Below are positions 1 through 10,252 of a DNA stretch of 64,000 nucleotides, in pieces. A model generated the notes under the pieces. It was not told the origin of the DNA, searched no databases, and worked only from the letters and a program-made list of their open reading frames with translations. The stretch covers positions 46,428 through 110,427 of the IMG/VR virus record IMGVR_UViG_3300005841_000032. One strand, 5' to 3'. The position numbers were made by a program, and so were the translations under genes. Positions within the stretch are counted from its first letter, which is position 1, and each line of letters opens with the position of its first letter. This stretch comes from a virus.

Positions 1-305
1 TCTTTATTGGCAATTTTGTCCCACTTATTAAACAAAGAATCGCAATTATAACCCAAACTGCCAACAATAAGAATATCGTGTATTTGTCCAGTGGGTATAG
101 TGAAATAATAAGATATAACTGTAATAAAAGTAGCTATTACAGCTAATAGAGTGCTTTTAAAATGATTGCTAAAGTATCCTTTGATTTCAACAAAAGTTTC
201 TCCGGTAACATTCTTTTTCAAGAAATGACTAAACATGCCAACCATTCCTATCGCCAATAAAGAAGGCAATTCAAATAACCATTTATATTGTTCTATTGTA
301 TCCAT
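1..305 (-). CDS. Holin-like membrane protein, 3' end off window
   Basis: The reading frame opens with ATG at 303-305 and is still open at base 1, giving at least 101 residues. It starts MDTIEQYKW, has a hydrophobic stretch (PSLLAIGMVGMF), a short charged loop (HFLKKN) and a second hydrophobic stretch (STLLAVIATFITVISYYF). Two membrane spans, small size and position right after the tail fibre genes suit a holin or related lysis membrane protein. That role is inferred from topology and position; the family was not identified by a diagnostic motif. Confidence 0.6.
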   Translation of the reverse strand, partial: MDTIEQYKWLFELPSLLAIGMVGMFSHFLKKNVTGETFVEIKGYFSNHFKSTLLAVIATFITVISYYFTIPTGQIHDILIVGSLGYNCDSLFNKWDKIANK

Positions 306-312
306 AATTCAA

Positions 313-642
313 TTAATATATTTTCCATTTAGATTCATCCTGTTGCGGATTGTCATATAAAGCTCTTAAATTTAATTTCAATTCTTCTTCTACTGGGCTT
401 GCGCCAAGCACTCCGCTTCCAACTATAATCCATTCATCGTTTTTCTTTACTAGCCCCGTATCCCCATTGCCTCTTTGAGTAGGGAATAAATTGCCGCTCG
501 CATCCCATTCGCCACGATCATGAAAATTAATTATTGTCTCAGTAGTTACTTTTACATTACCATTATCTTGCACCAATGGCAAAACCTCAGGTCCCTTTAA
601 GGTAGTCGCATCATTTAATACTGATATTCTTTTATCTGCCAT
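313..642 (-). CDS. Small tail-fibre or receptor-binding accessory protein
   Basis: 109 residues. The N-terminus (MADKRISVLNDATTLKG, then PLVQDNGNVKVT) resembles the start of phage fibre proteins that state values to be passed along a beta-structured shaft. Most of the rest is polar. It lies 7 bp before the holin-like gene and starts directly after the stop of the 476-residue tail protein, so it belongs to the last tail operon. Role inferred from position and composition only. Confidence 0.5.
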   Translation of the reverse strand: MADKRISVLNDATTLKGPEVLPLVQDNGNVKVTTETIINFHDRGEWDASGNLFPTQRGNGDTGLVKKNDEWIIVGSGVLGASPVEEELKLNLRALYDNPQQDESKWKIY

Positions 643-2073
643 TTATTCTAATAATATTCCGTCACCGCTTTCAAGTAAAAAATGCCCCTCATTTTCCAAA
701 GCCAAATAAAATGTTTCAATCACAGGGGCAACTGAAATTTCATTCAAAAATAATGTAGCAAAAGCGGTATTATAATTAATGAATGTTTTTCTTAAAAATA
801 CCCTTATTTCATCATTAGTATATCTTCCGTTTTTATTGTCTCCGATAACATCAATGAAATTTTTATTATTTAAATAACATCTATCATAGGGTAATGAACA
901 TGGAGTTATTTTTACATTCCATATGAAAATAGAAGGTTGCATATCGTATGCGCTATCACTACTAGCCCCAAGATCAACGTCTATTGAAGTTGAATCAAAA
1001 TTGTCTTGCTCGCTATCCTGATCATCGCTATTATTTGTATCAAAAAATATTTGCGGTATTATTTTAACCGCATTTTCAGGAAATTTTAATTGATGGCCAA
1101 AACCTATATTTAGTCTCGCATCATTTTCCGATAATGTACCCTTGTCTTTATTATAAATTATACCTCTTACAAAATACCATGTTCCTGTTTTATTCAACCG
1201 TCTAGTTTCAAAGAAAAATTTACTGTCGGTGTTGTCTATTATATTCTTTAATGAAATTTCATTTCCATTTACATCAAAACATTTACAGCCAAACGTTATA
1301 TTTTCATTTGTTATATCTTGCGCTACATAAAATGAAATCTCAAAATCTAAACGAGGATCAATTGTTCTTCTTTTACCTATATCGTCACCACCTATTCCAG
1401 AATCACTTATTGGCTGTTCAATTTCCATACAACGTTTACCTCTATAAGTAGTGATGAAAACATTTTCTGGAGTAATTAATGGATATAAACTAGAATCTTC
1501 TATATCTTCTGTGTATTCGTAACTGGAGTTAAGATCATATCTTCCAGTATTGCCCTTGAACAAGGGAGAACAATTATCTATATTCCATCCATTTTTATGT
1601 ACTTGGAATCCTCCTAGTTTAAAATATGTAAGATCATTCCAATTAAACAATCGCAAAATCTCTCCGTCTGGTATATCATCTTCTTGTGAAACTTCAATAG
1701 ATTTTATTCCACCCCTTTGCAACCTAAGTCGCAATGAATTAGACATTTCATAAAATAAATGATTAATGGACTCTGTGTTTGAAGTGAACAATCCATGTTG
1801 CACTAGATACTCATTCAAAAGAAAATCGTCATCTGTAAAGGTTTCAAATTCTCTAGTCAATTGCACAAGATAGCCCCAAAATACTGCGATTGGGAAATAA
1901 TAATTTTCAAAATCAGTTGCTCCTATTTGTTCATCTTCTCTTAAAATGTATTCCGCTACCCCGCCATTAGCTTTAAGTTTTTCTAATACATTATTAGCCC
2001 AATTCTGAACATCTGCTGAATCAGCATCAAAATAAGGCTTAAATATACTTGAATCAAAAAACTTAGTTGTCAT
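643..2073 (-). CDS. Baseplate-distal tail protein
   Basis: 476 residues. The N-terminal 120 residues are helical and acidic; residues about 150-390 look beta-rich, like a carbohydrate-binding or jelly-roll insertion (GGFQVHKNGW, ISFYVAQD). The C-terminal 80 residues (from YTNDEIRVFLRK) recall the end of baseplate proteins next to protein J. It follows the J-like gene by 2 bp. It is likely the P2 gpI-type or fibre-attachment component of this phage, but the family is not certain. Confidence 0.5.
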   Translation of the reverse strand: MTTKFFDSSIFKPYFDADSADVQNWANNVLEKLKANGGVAEYILREDEQIGATDFENYYFPIAVFWGYLVQLTREFETFTDDDFLLNEYLVQHGLFTSNTESINHLFYEMSNSLRLRLQRGGIKSIEVSQEDDIPDGEILRLFNWNDLTYFKLGGFQVHKNGWNIDNCSPLFKGNTGRYDLNSSYEYTEDIEDSSLYPLITPENVFITTYRGKRCMEIEQPISDSGIGGDDIGKRRTIDPRLDFEISFYVAQDITNENITFGCKCFDVNGNEISLKNIIDNTDSKFFFETRRLNKTGTWYFVRGIIYNKDKGTLSENDARLNIGFGHQLKFPENAVKIIPQIFFDTNNSDDQDSEQDNFDSTSIDVDLGASSDSAYDMQPSIFIWNVKITPCSLPYDRCYLNNKNFIDVIGDNKNGRYTNDEIRVFLRKTFINYNTAFATLFLNEISVAPVIETFYLALENEGHFLLESGDGILLE

Positions 2074-2075
2074 GA

Positions 2076-3290
2076 TTATAAAACTGTTGCGCTTAAATTA
2101 ACTGATATCTCCTGATCATAAAAAATTGGATTTACAACCTCTGTTCCTTGACTTATCATTACGTTACCAAATAAATCTCTAGCTATAAAGCCTCTAAATC
2201 TTGGAAATTCATTTGCTTTTAAAGTTATATCTACATTTGGGGTAAAATATCTATCAGCAACACTTTTTACACCATCAACATTTATTACAATGGAAAGCAA
2301 TTTATCCCACTCTATTTTATTCAATGAGCTATCCCAAAATCTAAAATCTACAAGCTTACTAAACTTTTGTTGAATATCAATAACTACATCACTGAAACTT
2401 ACACCTGTAAATAATTCTATGCGCATATCTACATCAATAGGAAAATAAGTTACATTTTTCAATTTAACTCCATAGCTTTTTGTTCCTATTGGATTTAATT
2501 CAGTTAATGCAAAATATTGACTTCCTTGTTCCAGTAATGTATTTAATTCATCATCATTTAAATCAATACCATTGACCGTAAGTATAGATAATGTCGCTTT
2601 TCCATTTTGATCTATCCCATCAAAAACAACTCTTAAAACATTGCTATTAATTTTTATAAATGCTTGCGTTAAATATGATAACGTGTCCTGAGCTAAAATA
2701 TCCGGCCCCTCTTTTATTCTTTGCAAAAACGTTGCGTCATCTTCAACATCTCTCCCACCTTTTGCTCCATATTCATTTATTACAGCAATATGCCCCGATG
2801 GCTCTGGTGAAATATTTATAATGGTATACGGATCAACATTAGAGCTACCACTAGATTGTTGCGATCTTACCTTTACATAATCATATCCCTTAACACCTAT
2901 AGTTAAATCGCTTTCAAGATCAAATATATTACCCTTATTATCTGATACCGTATTTATTCCAGCTTCATAAAACGTTCCTTCATTTGCCACCATTCTTACC
3001 CATGTAGACGATTGAGCAGCATTAAATCTAGGAGCTATTCCTAACATTTCAGCTACACTATCCAAGGTAGAATCAAAAGCAAGATCGGGGTACAAATGGG
3101 ATACTGCTAAAACAATATCTTTTAATGCTTTCTTTGCCGTTCTTACGTTTCCCCTAATTAATCCACGCAAAGCAGAATGGTCTGAAACTTTGGTTATCTT
3201 ATTCTGCGAGTTATTAATAAATGATTCAATGTGAATTGACTCTAATTCCTGACTAGTAGCTTGTCTAATTATATTTTTTGCATTTGGCAT
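2076..3290 (-). CDS. Baseplate J-like protein
   Basis: 404 residues. A helical N-terminus is followed by a central part with GGRDVEDDATFLQRIKEGP near residue 195-215, which matches the Baseplate_J / Mu gp47 signature in which the protein is followed by DDExxRxR-type residues. The C-terminal part ends in short beta segments. Baseplate J proteins form the wedge of contractile tails around the hub. Its placement between hub and fibre genes agrees. Start ATG 2 bp after the previous stop. Confidence 0.72.
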   Translation of the reverse strand: MPNAKNIIRQATSQELESIHIESFINNSQNKITKVSDHSALRGLIRGNVRTAKKALKDIVLAVSHLYPDLAFDSTLDSVAEMLGIAPRFNAAQSSTWVRMVANEGTFYEAGINTVSDNKGNIFDLESDLTIGVKGYDYVKVRSQQSSGSSNVDPYTIINISPEPSGHIAVINEYGAKGGRDVEDDATFLQRIKEGPDILAQDTLSYLTQAFIKINSNVLRVVFDGIDQNGKATLSILTVNGIDLNDDELNTLLEQGSQYFALTELNPIGTKSYGVKLKNVTYFPIDVDMRIELFTGVSFSDVVIDIQQKFSKLVDFRFWDSSLNKIEWDKLLSIVINVDGVKSVADRYFTPNVDITLKANEFPRFRGFIARDLFGNVMISQGTEVVNPIFYDQEISVNLSATVL

Positions 3291-3291
3291 A

Positions 3292-4224
3292 TTATAATGG
3301 TAATGATTGAGATATTATTTCTCTTGATCTTGTTTCTACTTCAAACTCTACAAATATTGCATCAGCATCTTTTTTTATATCCTTTATGGTGAAAGATTTA
3401 AAACAATCATCAGTAGCAAAATTTCCCGATATTTGTCTAAATATTGTAGGATAAGAAAGTGCAGCTATGGTGCCCCCTTTAAAATTCAACCCCCTATCTG
3501 AAAAGTCAGGATCGTCTCCCCTTTTTAAATCAGTAAGAATTTTTGCACTTTGAATTAATGTATCATTATAACTTAAACAAGTTAGATCCGATTCAACTGT
3601 ATCAATTATTATACGTCTATCTATATCTTTCCCGTATGTTTTTTCTACTGTATCGATGTTATCAATAACAGAATTCAATACAATGGCTGAATTGTTCTTG
3701 TAAATGACTTTAATTAAATACCCCCCTGACAATGTATAATCTTCTTCTCTTAATTGATTTTGTAATGCAGTGTCAATCCAGCTATCAGGGTCATTTGATT
3801 TTAAAATATCTCTTTCTAATTCTTCAAGTCCCTGATTTTGTGATGTGGTAGTAGTCATCACTACACTTCTTCTAAATCCATCTCTAGTTTGACTTGATTT
3901 TAACCAAATATCAGAATTAAATGCTGTTTCAAGTGCATTTCCAATATCTTCAATATATTCAGTAACTACCCAAAATTCATAGTTAGCAAGTATATTGGAA
4001 TTAAGATTTATTATTTCAATTACTCTATTTTGTTCCTTGATTAAATTATCAAGCCTCTTTAATTCATCTTTAGGATTTATATCTGAAAATCCAGAATAAT
4101 AATTTGCTATCGTTGAATAATCAATTTCAATGAATGAAATATAATCTGCTAAAAATTGACTTATGTCATATTTTGTAACAGACTCAAAATCGTCTAATAT
4201 TTGATCAGTTATTTGTTCGTTCAC
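3292..4224 (-). CDS. Baseplate or tail structural protein, family unknown
   Basis: 310 residues, N-terminus acidic and helical (MNEQITDQILDDFESV), with polar beta-rich C-terminal half. It overlaps the start of the gene upstream by 4 bp and is followed at 1 bp by the J-like gene, so it is translated with baseplate genes. A wedge component such as gp25/gp53-like is possible; no diagnostic motif was seen. Confidence 0.5.
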   Translation of the reverse strand: MNEQITDQILDDFESVTKYDISQFLADYISFIEIDYSTIANYYSGFSDINPKDELKRLDNLIKEQNRVIEIINLNSNILANYEFWVVTEYIEDIGNALETAFNSDIWLKSSQTRDGFRRSVVMTTTTSQNQGLEELERDILKSNDPDSWIDTALQNQLREEDYTLSGGYLIKVIYKNNSAIVLNSVIDNIDTVEKTYGKDIDRRIIIDTVESDLTCLSYNDTLIQSAKILTDLKRGDDPDFSDRGLNFKGGTIAALSYPTIFRQISGNFATDDCFKSFTIKDIKKDADAIFVEFEVETRSREIISQSLPL

Positions 4225-4997
4225 CTTCTTATCAATTTTTTCAATTTACTAACCGACTTCAAATTAGATACAATACTATTAGCTGTCTTTTGCAATGAGG
4301 AAAATGAAAGATTCTTAATAGCTGATTTTATATTGGACAATCTTGACAGTATACTGTCTAATGGCGCAACCGCCACTAGTTGTAAACTATATGCGGGTAA
4401 CATATTATTTTCATTCTCATTTTGCGTATGAGTAAAATTAATCACCTCCACTTGGTAATTGTTGCCTAATATAGGATTATAAAAATATAAAGAATGCGGT
4501 TTACCATTTTCGTCTAATTGTTTAGACTTCTCTTTCATTGATTCTAAAATCTTAATGCATCCATATCCCGTCTTAGCAATAGAACTAAATTCTGGAATAC
4601 GTTGCTGCAATAAATTTGGAGGCGTTATTTTTGGCACTCCATTGTTAAGCGATAATCTAAATCCAGCTAATTCTACCCTTGTATTATTTACAAGTAATTT
4701 AAAGCGTCTACCAAATGTCCCCGAAATATTTATTGTGCTGGGTGTAAATGTTGTATTTTTCAATACGTATACTCCACCTATAGTCTTTCTTACATTAGTA
4801 ATTTCTTGTTGAGTTTCTCTTATTTCTTTTGGCAATACAGGCCAAGCAAAGTAATCTACAACATCACCGTTTGAATTTACAAGTTCTAACGCAAGCAAAT
4901 AGAATTCGACGTCATTCGAATAAATTGCATTAAGAGCGCCTCTTCCAAGTTCCTTAATTTTCTGATTAAAACTTAATTCTACAGCTTCTTTTGACAC
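4221..4997 (-). CDS. Baseplate hub-associated protein, GTG start
   Basis: 258 residues. The start is GTG at 4995-4997, chosen because there is no in-frame ATG nearby and because the conserved GTATTTTTAA box sits only 3 nt upstream. The centre (YFAWPVLPKEI, then NISGTFGRRFK) and a basic C-terminus (LKKLIRR) are seen. Genes in this place in contractile phages often encode a LysM-containing hub adaptor; a LysM motif is not evident here. Function inferred from order. Confidence 0.5.
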   Translation of the reverse strand: MSKEAVELSFNQKIKELGRGALNAIYSNDVEFYLLALELVNSNGDVVDYFAWPVLPKEIRETQQEITNVRKTIGGVYVLKNTTFTPSTINISGTFGRRFKLLVNNTRVELAGFRLSLNNGVPKITPPNLLQQRIPEFSSIAKTGYGCIKILESMKEKSKQLDENGKPHSLYFYNPILGNNYQVEVINFTHTQNENENNMLPAYSLQLVAVAPLDSILSRLSNIKSAIKNLSFSSLQKTANSIVSNLKSVSKLKKLIRR

Positions 4998-5000
4998 TAT

Positions 5001-5010
5001 TTAAAAATAC
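5001..5010 (-). promoter_or_regulatory. GTATTTTTAA box 3 nt before start codon
   Basis: Reads CGTATTTTTAA on the minus strand and ends 3 nt before the GTG at 4997. One of at least ten identical 10-mers ahead of genes in this window. Candidate -7/-10 element of a late promoter; with such a short spacing the mRNA would be leaderless or nearly so. Confidence 0.55.
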
Positions 5011-5022
5011 GAAAATGGCGTT

Positions 5023-5253
5023 TTATGAAAGTGTGCCTGTTCCGGGTGCCGTTGTGGCCCCTGTTCCCGCAGGCACAGCTACAACTACAGGAATTCCAGC
5101 TGATACAGTTATCGTTGCAGACTTTATTGAAGCTTCGATTATATTGGCAAGCCCTGTGCAAAATGCTTCCTGAGCTTGTTTTTGCTCTAACCCCTTTGTT
5201 TGTTCAATAAGAGTGTTTATTTGAGCTTTTATGGTTGAATTTACTATTGGCAT
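5023..5253 (-). CDS. Small virion-associated protein, Ala/Gly/Thr-rich tail
   Basis: 76 residues. The first half is helical (STIKAQINTLIEQTKG), the second half is low-complexity Val/Pro/Ala/Gly/Thr (VVVAVPAGTGATTAPG). It sits between the spike-like gene and the hub-associated gene with short spacing on both sides. A small baseplate or spike tip component is possible. No family recognised. Confidence 0.5.
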   Translation of the reverse strand: MPIVNSTIKAQINTLIEQTKGLEQKQAQEAFCTGLANIIEASIKSATITVSAGIPVVVAVPAGTGATTAPGTGTLS

Positions 5254-5256
5254 ATT

Positions 5257-6072
5257 TTATTGAACAAATGACTTTTGACTTTTTAAATCTTCCAGTTGCT
5301 CTTTTAATTGAAGATATTCAGTAGAACTTCTTAGCGGATAAGGTCCCGCCGAATCATTTCCTAACGTATTTAAAATTGATTCTAAAAGACTTACTGTTTT
5401 ATTCCCCCTAAGTATAGGTTCATCAGATTCGTTTAATTGCACTGTATTAGAATTAATTAAACACCCATTCTCATCTATTTGTATTGATATTGGTTCACTT
5501 ACGCTATCCTTTTTATATTCTACCTTAAAACTAGTTGATGTTTTTATAGAAGTTACTCCATCGTTCACTATTTCTATATCTCCGTTAACATTAACGTTCA
5601 ATTTACCTCCTCTATCTTTATTTGTAACTTTTATTTCCAAATTTCCACTTCCTTGATCGCCATCTACTGAAAGTATAATTTTTCCTCTTCCGTCTATAAT
5701 AATTCCAGCCGTTCCAATTCCATTCTTTTTTATAAATCTAAATTGATCTTCCTTTTGAAATTGATATTGTTGAGGTGTATTAAAAACATCCATTACATAA
5801 AGTTTACCACTATAGGGAGCTTTAACACAAATTACATCAGAGCCAAAATCATCTATGGAATTTGGAAAATCAACAAGTTGCAAAGCTATTTTACCTATTC
5901 TTATATTATGTTGATATTCCCCATTTTCATTTGAGATGGTTACTGTATTCGTAAGATAACAATTTTTAATATAAACTTCTCTGTCTACATCGATAGGCAT
6001 AGCAATTCTCCACTCTGAAATATCATAGCGATTATCTGTCATGCCTACTGTTCCTATGCCATTGCTACTCAT
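5257..6072 (-). CDS. Baseplate spike / puncturing protein-like
   Basis: 271 residues. N-terminal OB-like beta segment followed by a region of short repeating beta strands (LEIKVTNKDRGGKLNVNVNGDIEIVN, about residues 145-170) typical of a triple-stranded beta-helix spike, and a C-terminal coiled coil (EYLQLKEQLEDLKSQK). This layout and its place after the hub gene suit a P2 gpV / Mu gp45-type tail spike. Overlaps the hub gene stop by 4 bp. Confidence 0.55.
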   Translation of the reverse strand: MSSNGIGTVGMTDNRYDISEWRIAMPIDVDREVYIKNCYLTNTVTISNENGEYQHNIRIGKIALQLVDFPNSIDDFGSDVICVKAPYSGKLYVMDVFNTPQQYQFQKEDQFRFIKKNGIGTAGIIIDGRGKIILSVDGDQGSGNLEIKVTNKDRGGKLNVNVNGDIEIVNDGVTSIKTSTSFKVEYKKDSVSEPISIQIDENGCLINSNTVQLNESDEPILRGNKTVSLLESILNTLGNDSAGPYPLRSSTEYLQLKEQLEDLKSQKSFVQ

Positions 6073-8435
6073 TTAACAAATTGTCTACGCTGTAAAAAAA
6101 AGTTAAAAATGTTGCGATTTACACTCCAGTTCTTTAAAAATCCTGAATTTTTTATAGAAGCATTTGTGTCAATGGAGGTATTGATAATATCAAAGTAACT
6201 AACCTTTTCCGGTTTAGCTCCAAATAATTCTACCTTGCCCTTAATATATTTTTCTATCATTCCTCTACTTACTGTTAAAATTGTATAACGGTCATTTAAA
6301 GTTCTTACATTTCTTACAGCGTCAACATAAAAAATTTCATCAGTTGGAACATAATAAATCATCATTCCAGATTTTATTCTTCTATCTCCATTTATAGTAA
6401 TAGTTCCTTGTCTTGTAAATGGCAAATACGCATGACTTTGAATAATGTATTGTAAATCATAAAAAGCTTGAGATTCAGCATACTCCATTTCTTTTTTTGT
6501 TACGCTGCTATCAATAAATTCCGTAGGCGAATAATTATACTCTATTTCATAAGATTTGTTGCCAAATACCTCCGCATATTCATCAAATACCACAATAGAG
6601 GCAAGCATAAAAGAAGACAATTCACTTCTTACTCCTAAACCTCTAGGGATTATTCTATACCATGAGTAAGCGTCATTGCTATAGCTTAAACTATCATTTA
6701 TTATATCTTGTTCCTTTATATCTATTACTAAATCACTAATAAGAGACTCTCTACCCAATCTAGTATCTTTTACAGATATTGTCGGCAACACAATTGCATT
6801 GTTTATTTCTGGTACTGAATTTCTACTTATGTTTCTAAGGCCCTTTTTTATCGAGCTTGTCAAATAATTTTTAGTTCTTGAAATATTGCCAAGAACGTTT
6901 ATTCCATCTTTAATATCTTCTACTTCAACATCTTTATAAACCATACCTCTATATCCTTGAGCGTCAAATGGCATTTTGCGAACTATGAAATAATATTTAT
7001 CTCCATAAGTATCGCCCCTAAATTCAACAAATGGTTCTTGACAAACTTTTTTTATACTGTTAATAATGCTTCCATTATCAGTGGAAATTGAATTATCCGC
7101 TAATACTCTATTGGCTGCGCTAGGATCAAAAACAAATTCAATTATTCTCCAAAGCCCTTGCCTTTCTTCTTGTAAAAATTTATTATTTAACGATTGTACA
7201 ATGGTATTGTCTGTTACGATACTGTATTTTTTTGCTTGCGCCCTTAATCCATATGAATTAAAAACACTATTTGGAATTAACCCAATGCTGGAAAACTTAT
7301 TGAAAATATATTTTAAGATTGTGCTTACGGGCTTAAAACTAGTTGCCGCTGCGCTAAGAAATCTGGATTCAGCCTCTATTAAATTTCTTTGTGTTAATAT
7401 ACTATCCGGATTATTAAATATTTGCGCTCCTATTTGCTCTGGGAAAAATATCGATCCGTCTTCTACTAATAATTTCATCAAATCTCTACCGGATACAGTG
7501 ATATTCTTATCTCTTGAACTGCTACTTGTATTAACTACATCAATTAGTCCAATCATATCGTATATGTTGCCCGGAACATCTTGGGGACCAAATGAACGGT
7601 CAAATAACTTATTTCTTTTTTCTGATTCCAAACCTTCAAACCTTATATATACAAGATCGTTTTCCTGTAATACTTTATCGAATAAAAAGTCGTTTCGTCT
7701 TAAAAAACTATCATTTTTAATCTCATATTTAGATATACTAGCAGTCGAAAGTATATCTTCTCTTATTCCGCCTGAATTACGTCCAATTACATTATCCATA
7801 ACCCACCCAGCCACTTTATCATAAACAGCAGCAACAGGCGTTAACCCTAATGCAAAAGAACCTAATTGACCATTTACACTTGTTTCAGCATATTCCACAA
7901 ATGAAGAAATGTCATACCAGTAACCTTCTTGATAATTACTTCCTATAAAAGTTGAGGAACGAATCCAAATATAAACAGATATATCATTGATTTGTTCTTT
8001 TAATATTTCCTGATCATTTTGATTTTTTATTATTGATATATAATTGGGATCAGTAAATAAATCTCTTAATGCCTTTGCAATAAAAGGTTTATAATCAGTT
8101 AGCTTTATTGTGTCGGGTACAATATTTGATTTTGTTACTTGCCTTTTTATTACTCCATTAGACAATACAACAGAAGTCCCTGACTTTATAATCAAATTTT
8201 CAGGAATGGTTTTGCTAAAAAGTTCTAATTCCTCTTTGGTATAATGAGATATTATTCTTTGATAATTATTCTTATCTAATTGATCTATAAATTGGCCCGC
8301 AGAAGTGATTTTAACAATTAAAGTATCAATAAATTTTTTTGCAGTAAAATCAGGAGCTAATTCAAATTGTGAAAGGAACTCGCCTACAGTTTGCTCATCA
8401 TCTACGCAAAATTCATTAAGGTCATTAATTAACAT
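6069..8435 (-). CDS. Large baseplate hub / tail protein
   Basis: 788 residues, the longest gene here. It follows the tape measure gene with a 1-bp overlap, as hub (gpD / gp44-like) genes do in contractile phages. The middle contains VSGRDLMKLLVEDG (about residue 315), the kind of local segment seen in hub proteins with the T4 gp27 fold, and a long beta-rich C-terminal half with YYVPTDEIFYVDAV. Assigned from size, order and this segment. Confidence 0.6.
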   Translation of the reverse strand: MLINDLNEFCVDDEQTVGEFLSQFELAPDFTAKKFIDTLIVKITSAGQFIDQLDKNNYQRIISHYTKEELELFSKTIPENLIIKSGTSVVLSNGVIKRQVTKSNIVPDTIKLTDYKPFIAKALRDLFTDPNYISIIKNQNDQEILKEQINDISVYIWIRSSTFIGSNYQEGYWYDISSFVEYAETSVNGQLGSFALGLTPVAAVYDKVAGWVMDNVIGRNSGGIREDILSTASISKYEIKNDSFLRRNDFLFDKVLQENDLVYIRFEGLESEKRNKLFDRSFGPQDVPGNIYDMIGLIDVVNTSSSSRDKNITVSGRDLMKLLVEDGSIFFPEQIGAQIFNNPDSILTQRNLIEAESRFLSAAATSFKPVSTILKYIFNKFSSIGLIPNSVFNSYGLRAQAKKYSIVTDNTIVQSLNNKFLQEERQGLWRIIEFVFDPSAANRVLADNSISTDNGSIINSIKKVCQEPFVEFRGDTYGDKYYFIVRKMPFDAQGYRGMVYKDVEVEDIKDGINVLGNISRTKNYLTSSIKKGLRNISRNSVPEINNAIVLPTISVKDTRLGRESLISDLVIDIKEQDIINDSLSYSNDAYSWYRIIPRGLGVRSELSSFMLASIVVFDEYAEVFGNKSYEIEYNYSPTEFIDSSVTKKEMEYAESQAFYDLQYIIQSHAYLPFTRQGTITINGDRRIKSGMMIYYVPTDEIFYVDAVRNVRTLNDRYTILTVSRGMIEKYIKGKVELFGAKPEKVSYFDIINTSIDTNASIKNSGFLKNWSVNRNIFNFFLQRRQFVK

Positions 8436-10249
8436 TAGTGATAATAAGTTTTTGGACTAGTTCCTGCCGTTGGAACATAATCAACTGAACTGCCATCTTT
8501 ATTGTAGTATCTATCTTTACCTTTTTCTAATGGCTTTTTACTGCCCACTGCATTATGTTTAATAACAGTTTTATCATCACTACTTGTTAAATCAGGAAAT
8601 TTAAATTTTTCTCTAAAATGTTCAGCGGCCTTATCTATTGCTTGACTAAATCTTTTTTCAAATTGCGATTCTAGTTCAATAATGCCCTCCATAAATCCAT
8701 CTATAAATGCATCAGTTACTCTTGCTGCATCCTTTTGTTGCGTTGAAGTATATTTTTCAGATTCGCTTTTTATAACATTATCAGGAATCAATTTTTGAAT
8801 TTCACTTGGACTCATTGATCCTATTTTATCCCCCTGTGCAAATAATCTATCTATAGCTTCAGACGGTAAATTAAATTCACTTTTAGCAATAAATTTTTGA
8901 TATGATTCACTAGCAGAACTACTTCTAATCATTTTCATCATTTCTTGCAAATAACCTGGGGTTTGTATACCTTGCTCTTGCATTTTTTGAAGCTCCCACA
9001 TATCAGCATTGGGCTTTAATGATCTTAAAACAGAATAGCTCATTGCTTGCGAAAATGGAGTTTGCGGATTACTTAATCCAGAATTAATTTTATCAATATT
9101 AGACAATGAACGAGGATCGCCAATAGAAAACATTCCACCTATTCTATTAAATTCATACATTAATCTAGTTGCATCTGATCCAGAAACATTTTCTTTTGTT
9201 TCAGAAAACTTTTGCAATAATTGAGTTTGAGTTTTTATAGCATCGCTGAATCTTGATCTATCCAATCCCTCTGCTATACCAACGCCCAAGGCTCTTTGAA
9301 CATTTATTTTTGCACTGCCTCCTCCGCTACGTTCCATTCCAAATGCAGATAATGTAGCGTCTTCGCCAACACCAAATCCTCTTTGTAAGCCAAGCACCAT
9401 TGCAGCATTCCCACTAGCATTATTAGTTGATCCACTTGCAAGAGAAATTCGACTCATTGCCTCTTTAACTGCAATAGAATCAAATCCCGAATTTGCCATA
9501 TTTACTCCTTCTCCCCTACCTCCAATAGCATTAAAACCAAATGTAGCTTGTTGGAATTTATCTAATGTCCTAAAATGCCTAACAACTGCATCAGCTGCCA
9601 TTCCAGATAAATCTTTACCGAATTGCATTCCAATAGCAGAAAAATTAGTTTGACCGGCTCCCGTTCCTAAAATTTTAGTTCCAGCCAATGCATCCATGCC
9701 GGTGCCAACTAATCCACCAGCAAGTCCTCCGGTTATTTGAGCAAACGGGGAAACTATATCCAATCCAGTTTCAGAATTCACAGAATTTTTTAACAATCCT
9801 GCTATGTCCCTTAAAAATCCGGCTTTTAAAACTTCTGAAAAAATATTTTTTTCTTCTTTCGGCCCATTTGATTTATTAAAATCTTGCGCTCCCCTTATTG
9901 ATTTTTCTTCCCCCTTAATGCCATTAAGTTCATTTTGCAATCTTTGAATTTTTCTTTCTGCTGCTACCCTTTCTGCCCTATCTTCAAAAGAGTCTCCTAA
10001 TCCACTTACTATTGATTTGGCTTGTTTTAATTTTTCTTGAGTTATTTCTTTTTGAACTTTAAGAAATTCCCTAGAAGCTTTTAACTGATCTTCAATTATC
10101 TTGAATTGTTCCTTCTGATTCTTAGTTTGTTTCGCAGCTTCATTGGCAAACGATTCATACATAGTTTTAGAATCCGATTGCAATTTTTTCATGAATGCAG
10201 TTAACTCACTACCTTCTGCCGAAAACTTAATTTTCTTTTCTTCTGCCAT
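8435..10249 (-). CDS. Tail tape measure protein
   Basis: 604 residues. Long N-terminal coiled coil (about residues 20-125, KEQFKIIEDQLKASREF), then a Gly/Ala-rich hydrophobic section (FAQITGGLAGGLVGTGM, residues about 165-185) followed by a helical C-terminal half and a basic tail. This composition, and position directly after the two small chaperone-like genes and before the hub, define a tape measure. It sets tail length. At 604 residues it predicts a tail of roughly 90 nm using 1.5 angstrom per residue, which is an estimate only. Confidence 0.72.
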   Translation of the reverse strand: MAEEKKIKFSAEGSELTAFMKKLQSDSKTMYESFANEAAKQTKNQKEQFKIIEDQLKASREFLKVQKEITQEKLKQAKSIVSGLGDSFEDRAERVAAERKIQRLQNELNGIKGEEKSIRGAQDFNKSNGPKEEKNIFSEVLKAGFLRDIAGLLKNSVNSETGLDIVSPFAQITGGLAGGLVGTGMDALAGTKILGTGAGQTNFSAIGMQFGKDLSGMAADAVVRHFRTLDKFQQATFGFNAIGGRGEGVNMANSGFDSIAVKEAMSRISLASGSTNNASGNAAMVLGLQRGFGVGEDATLSAFGMERSGGGSAKINVQRALGVGIAEGLDRSRFSDAIKTQTQLLQKFSETKENVSGSDATRLMYEFNRIGGMFSIGDPRSLSNIDKINSGLSNPQTPFSQAMSYSVLRSLKPNADMWELQKMQEQGIQTPGYLQEMMKMIRSSSASESYQKFIAKSEFNLPSEAIDRLFAQGDKIGSMSPSEIQKLIPDNVIKSESEKYTSTQQKDAARVTDAFIDGFMEGIIELESQFEKRFSQAIDKAAEHFREKFKFPDLTSSDDKTVIKHNAVGSKKPLEKGKDRYYNKDGSSVDYVPTAGTSPKTYYH

Positions 10250-10252
10250 TAT

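Noticed and set aside
7066-7824. 252-codon open frame on the plus strand inside the hub gene
   Set aside because: It lies opposite the 788-residue hub gene, has no promoter, no start context and low-complexity Leu/Ser content typical of a reverse-strand shadow in AT-rich DNA.
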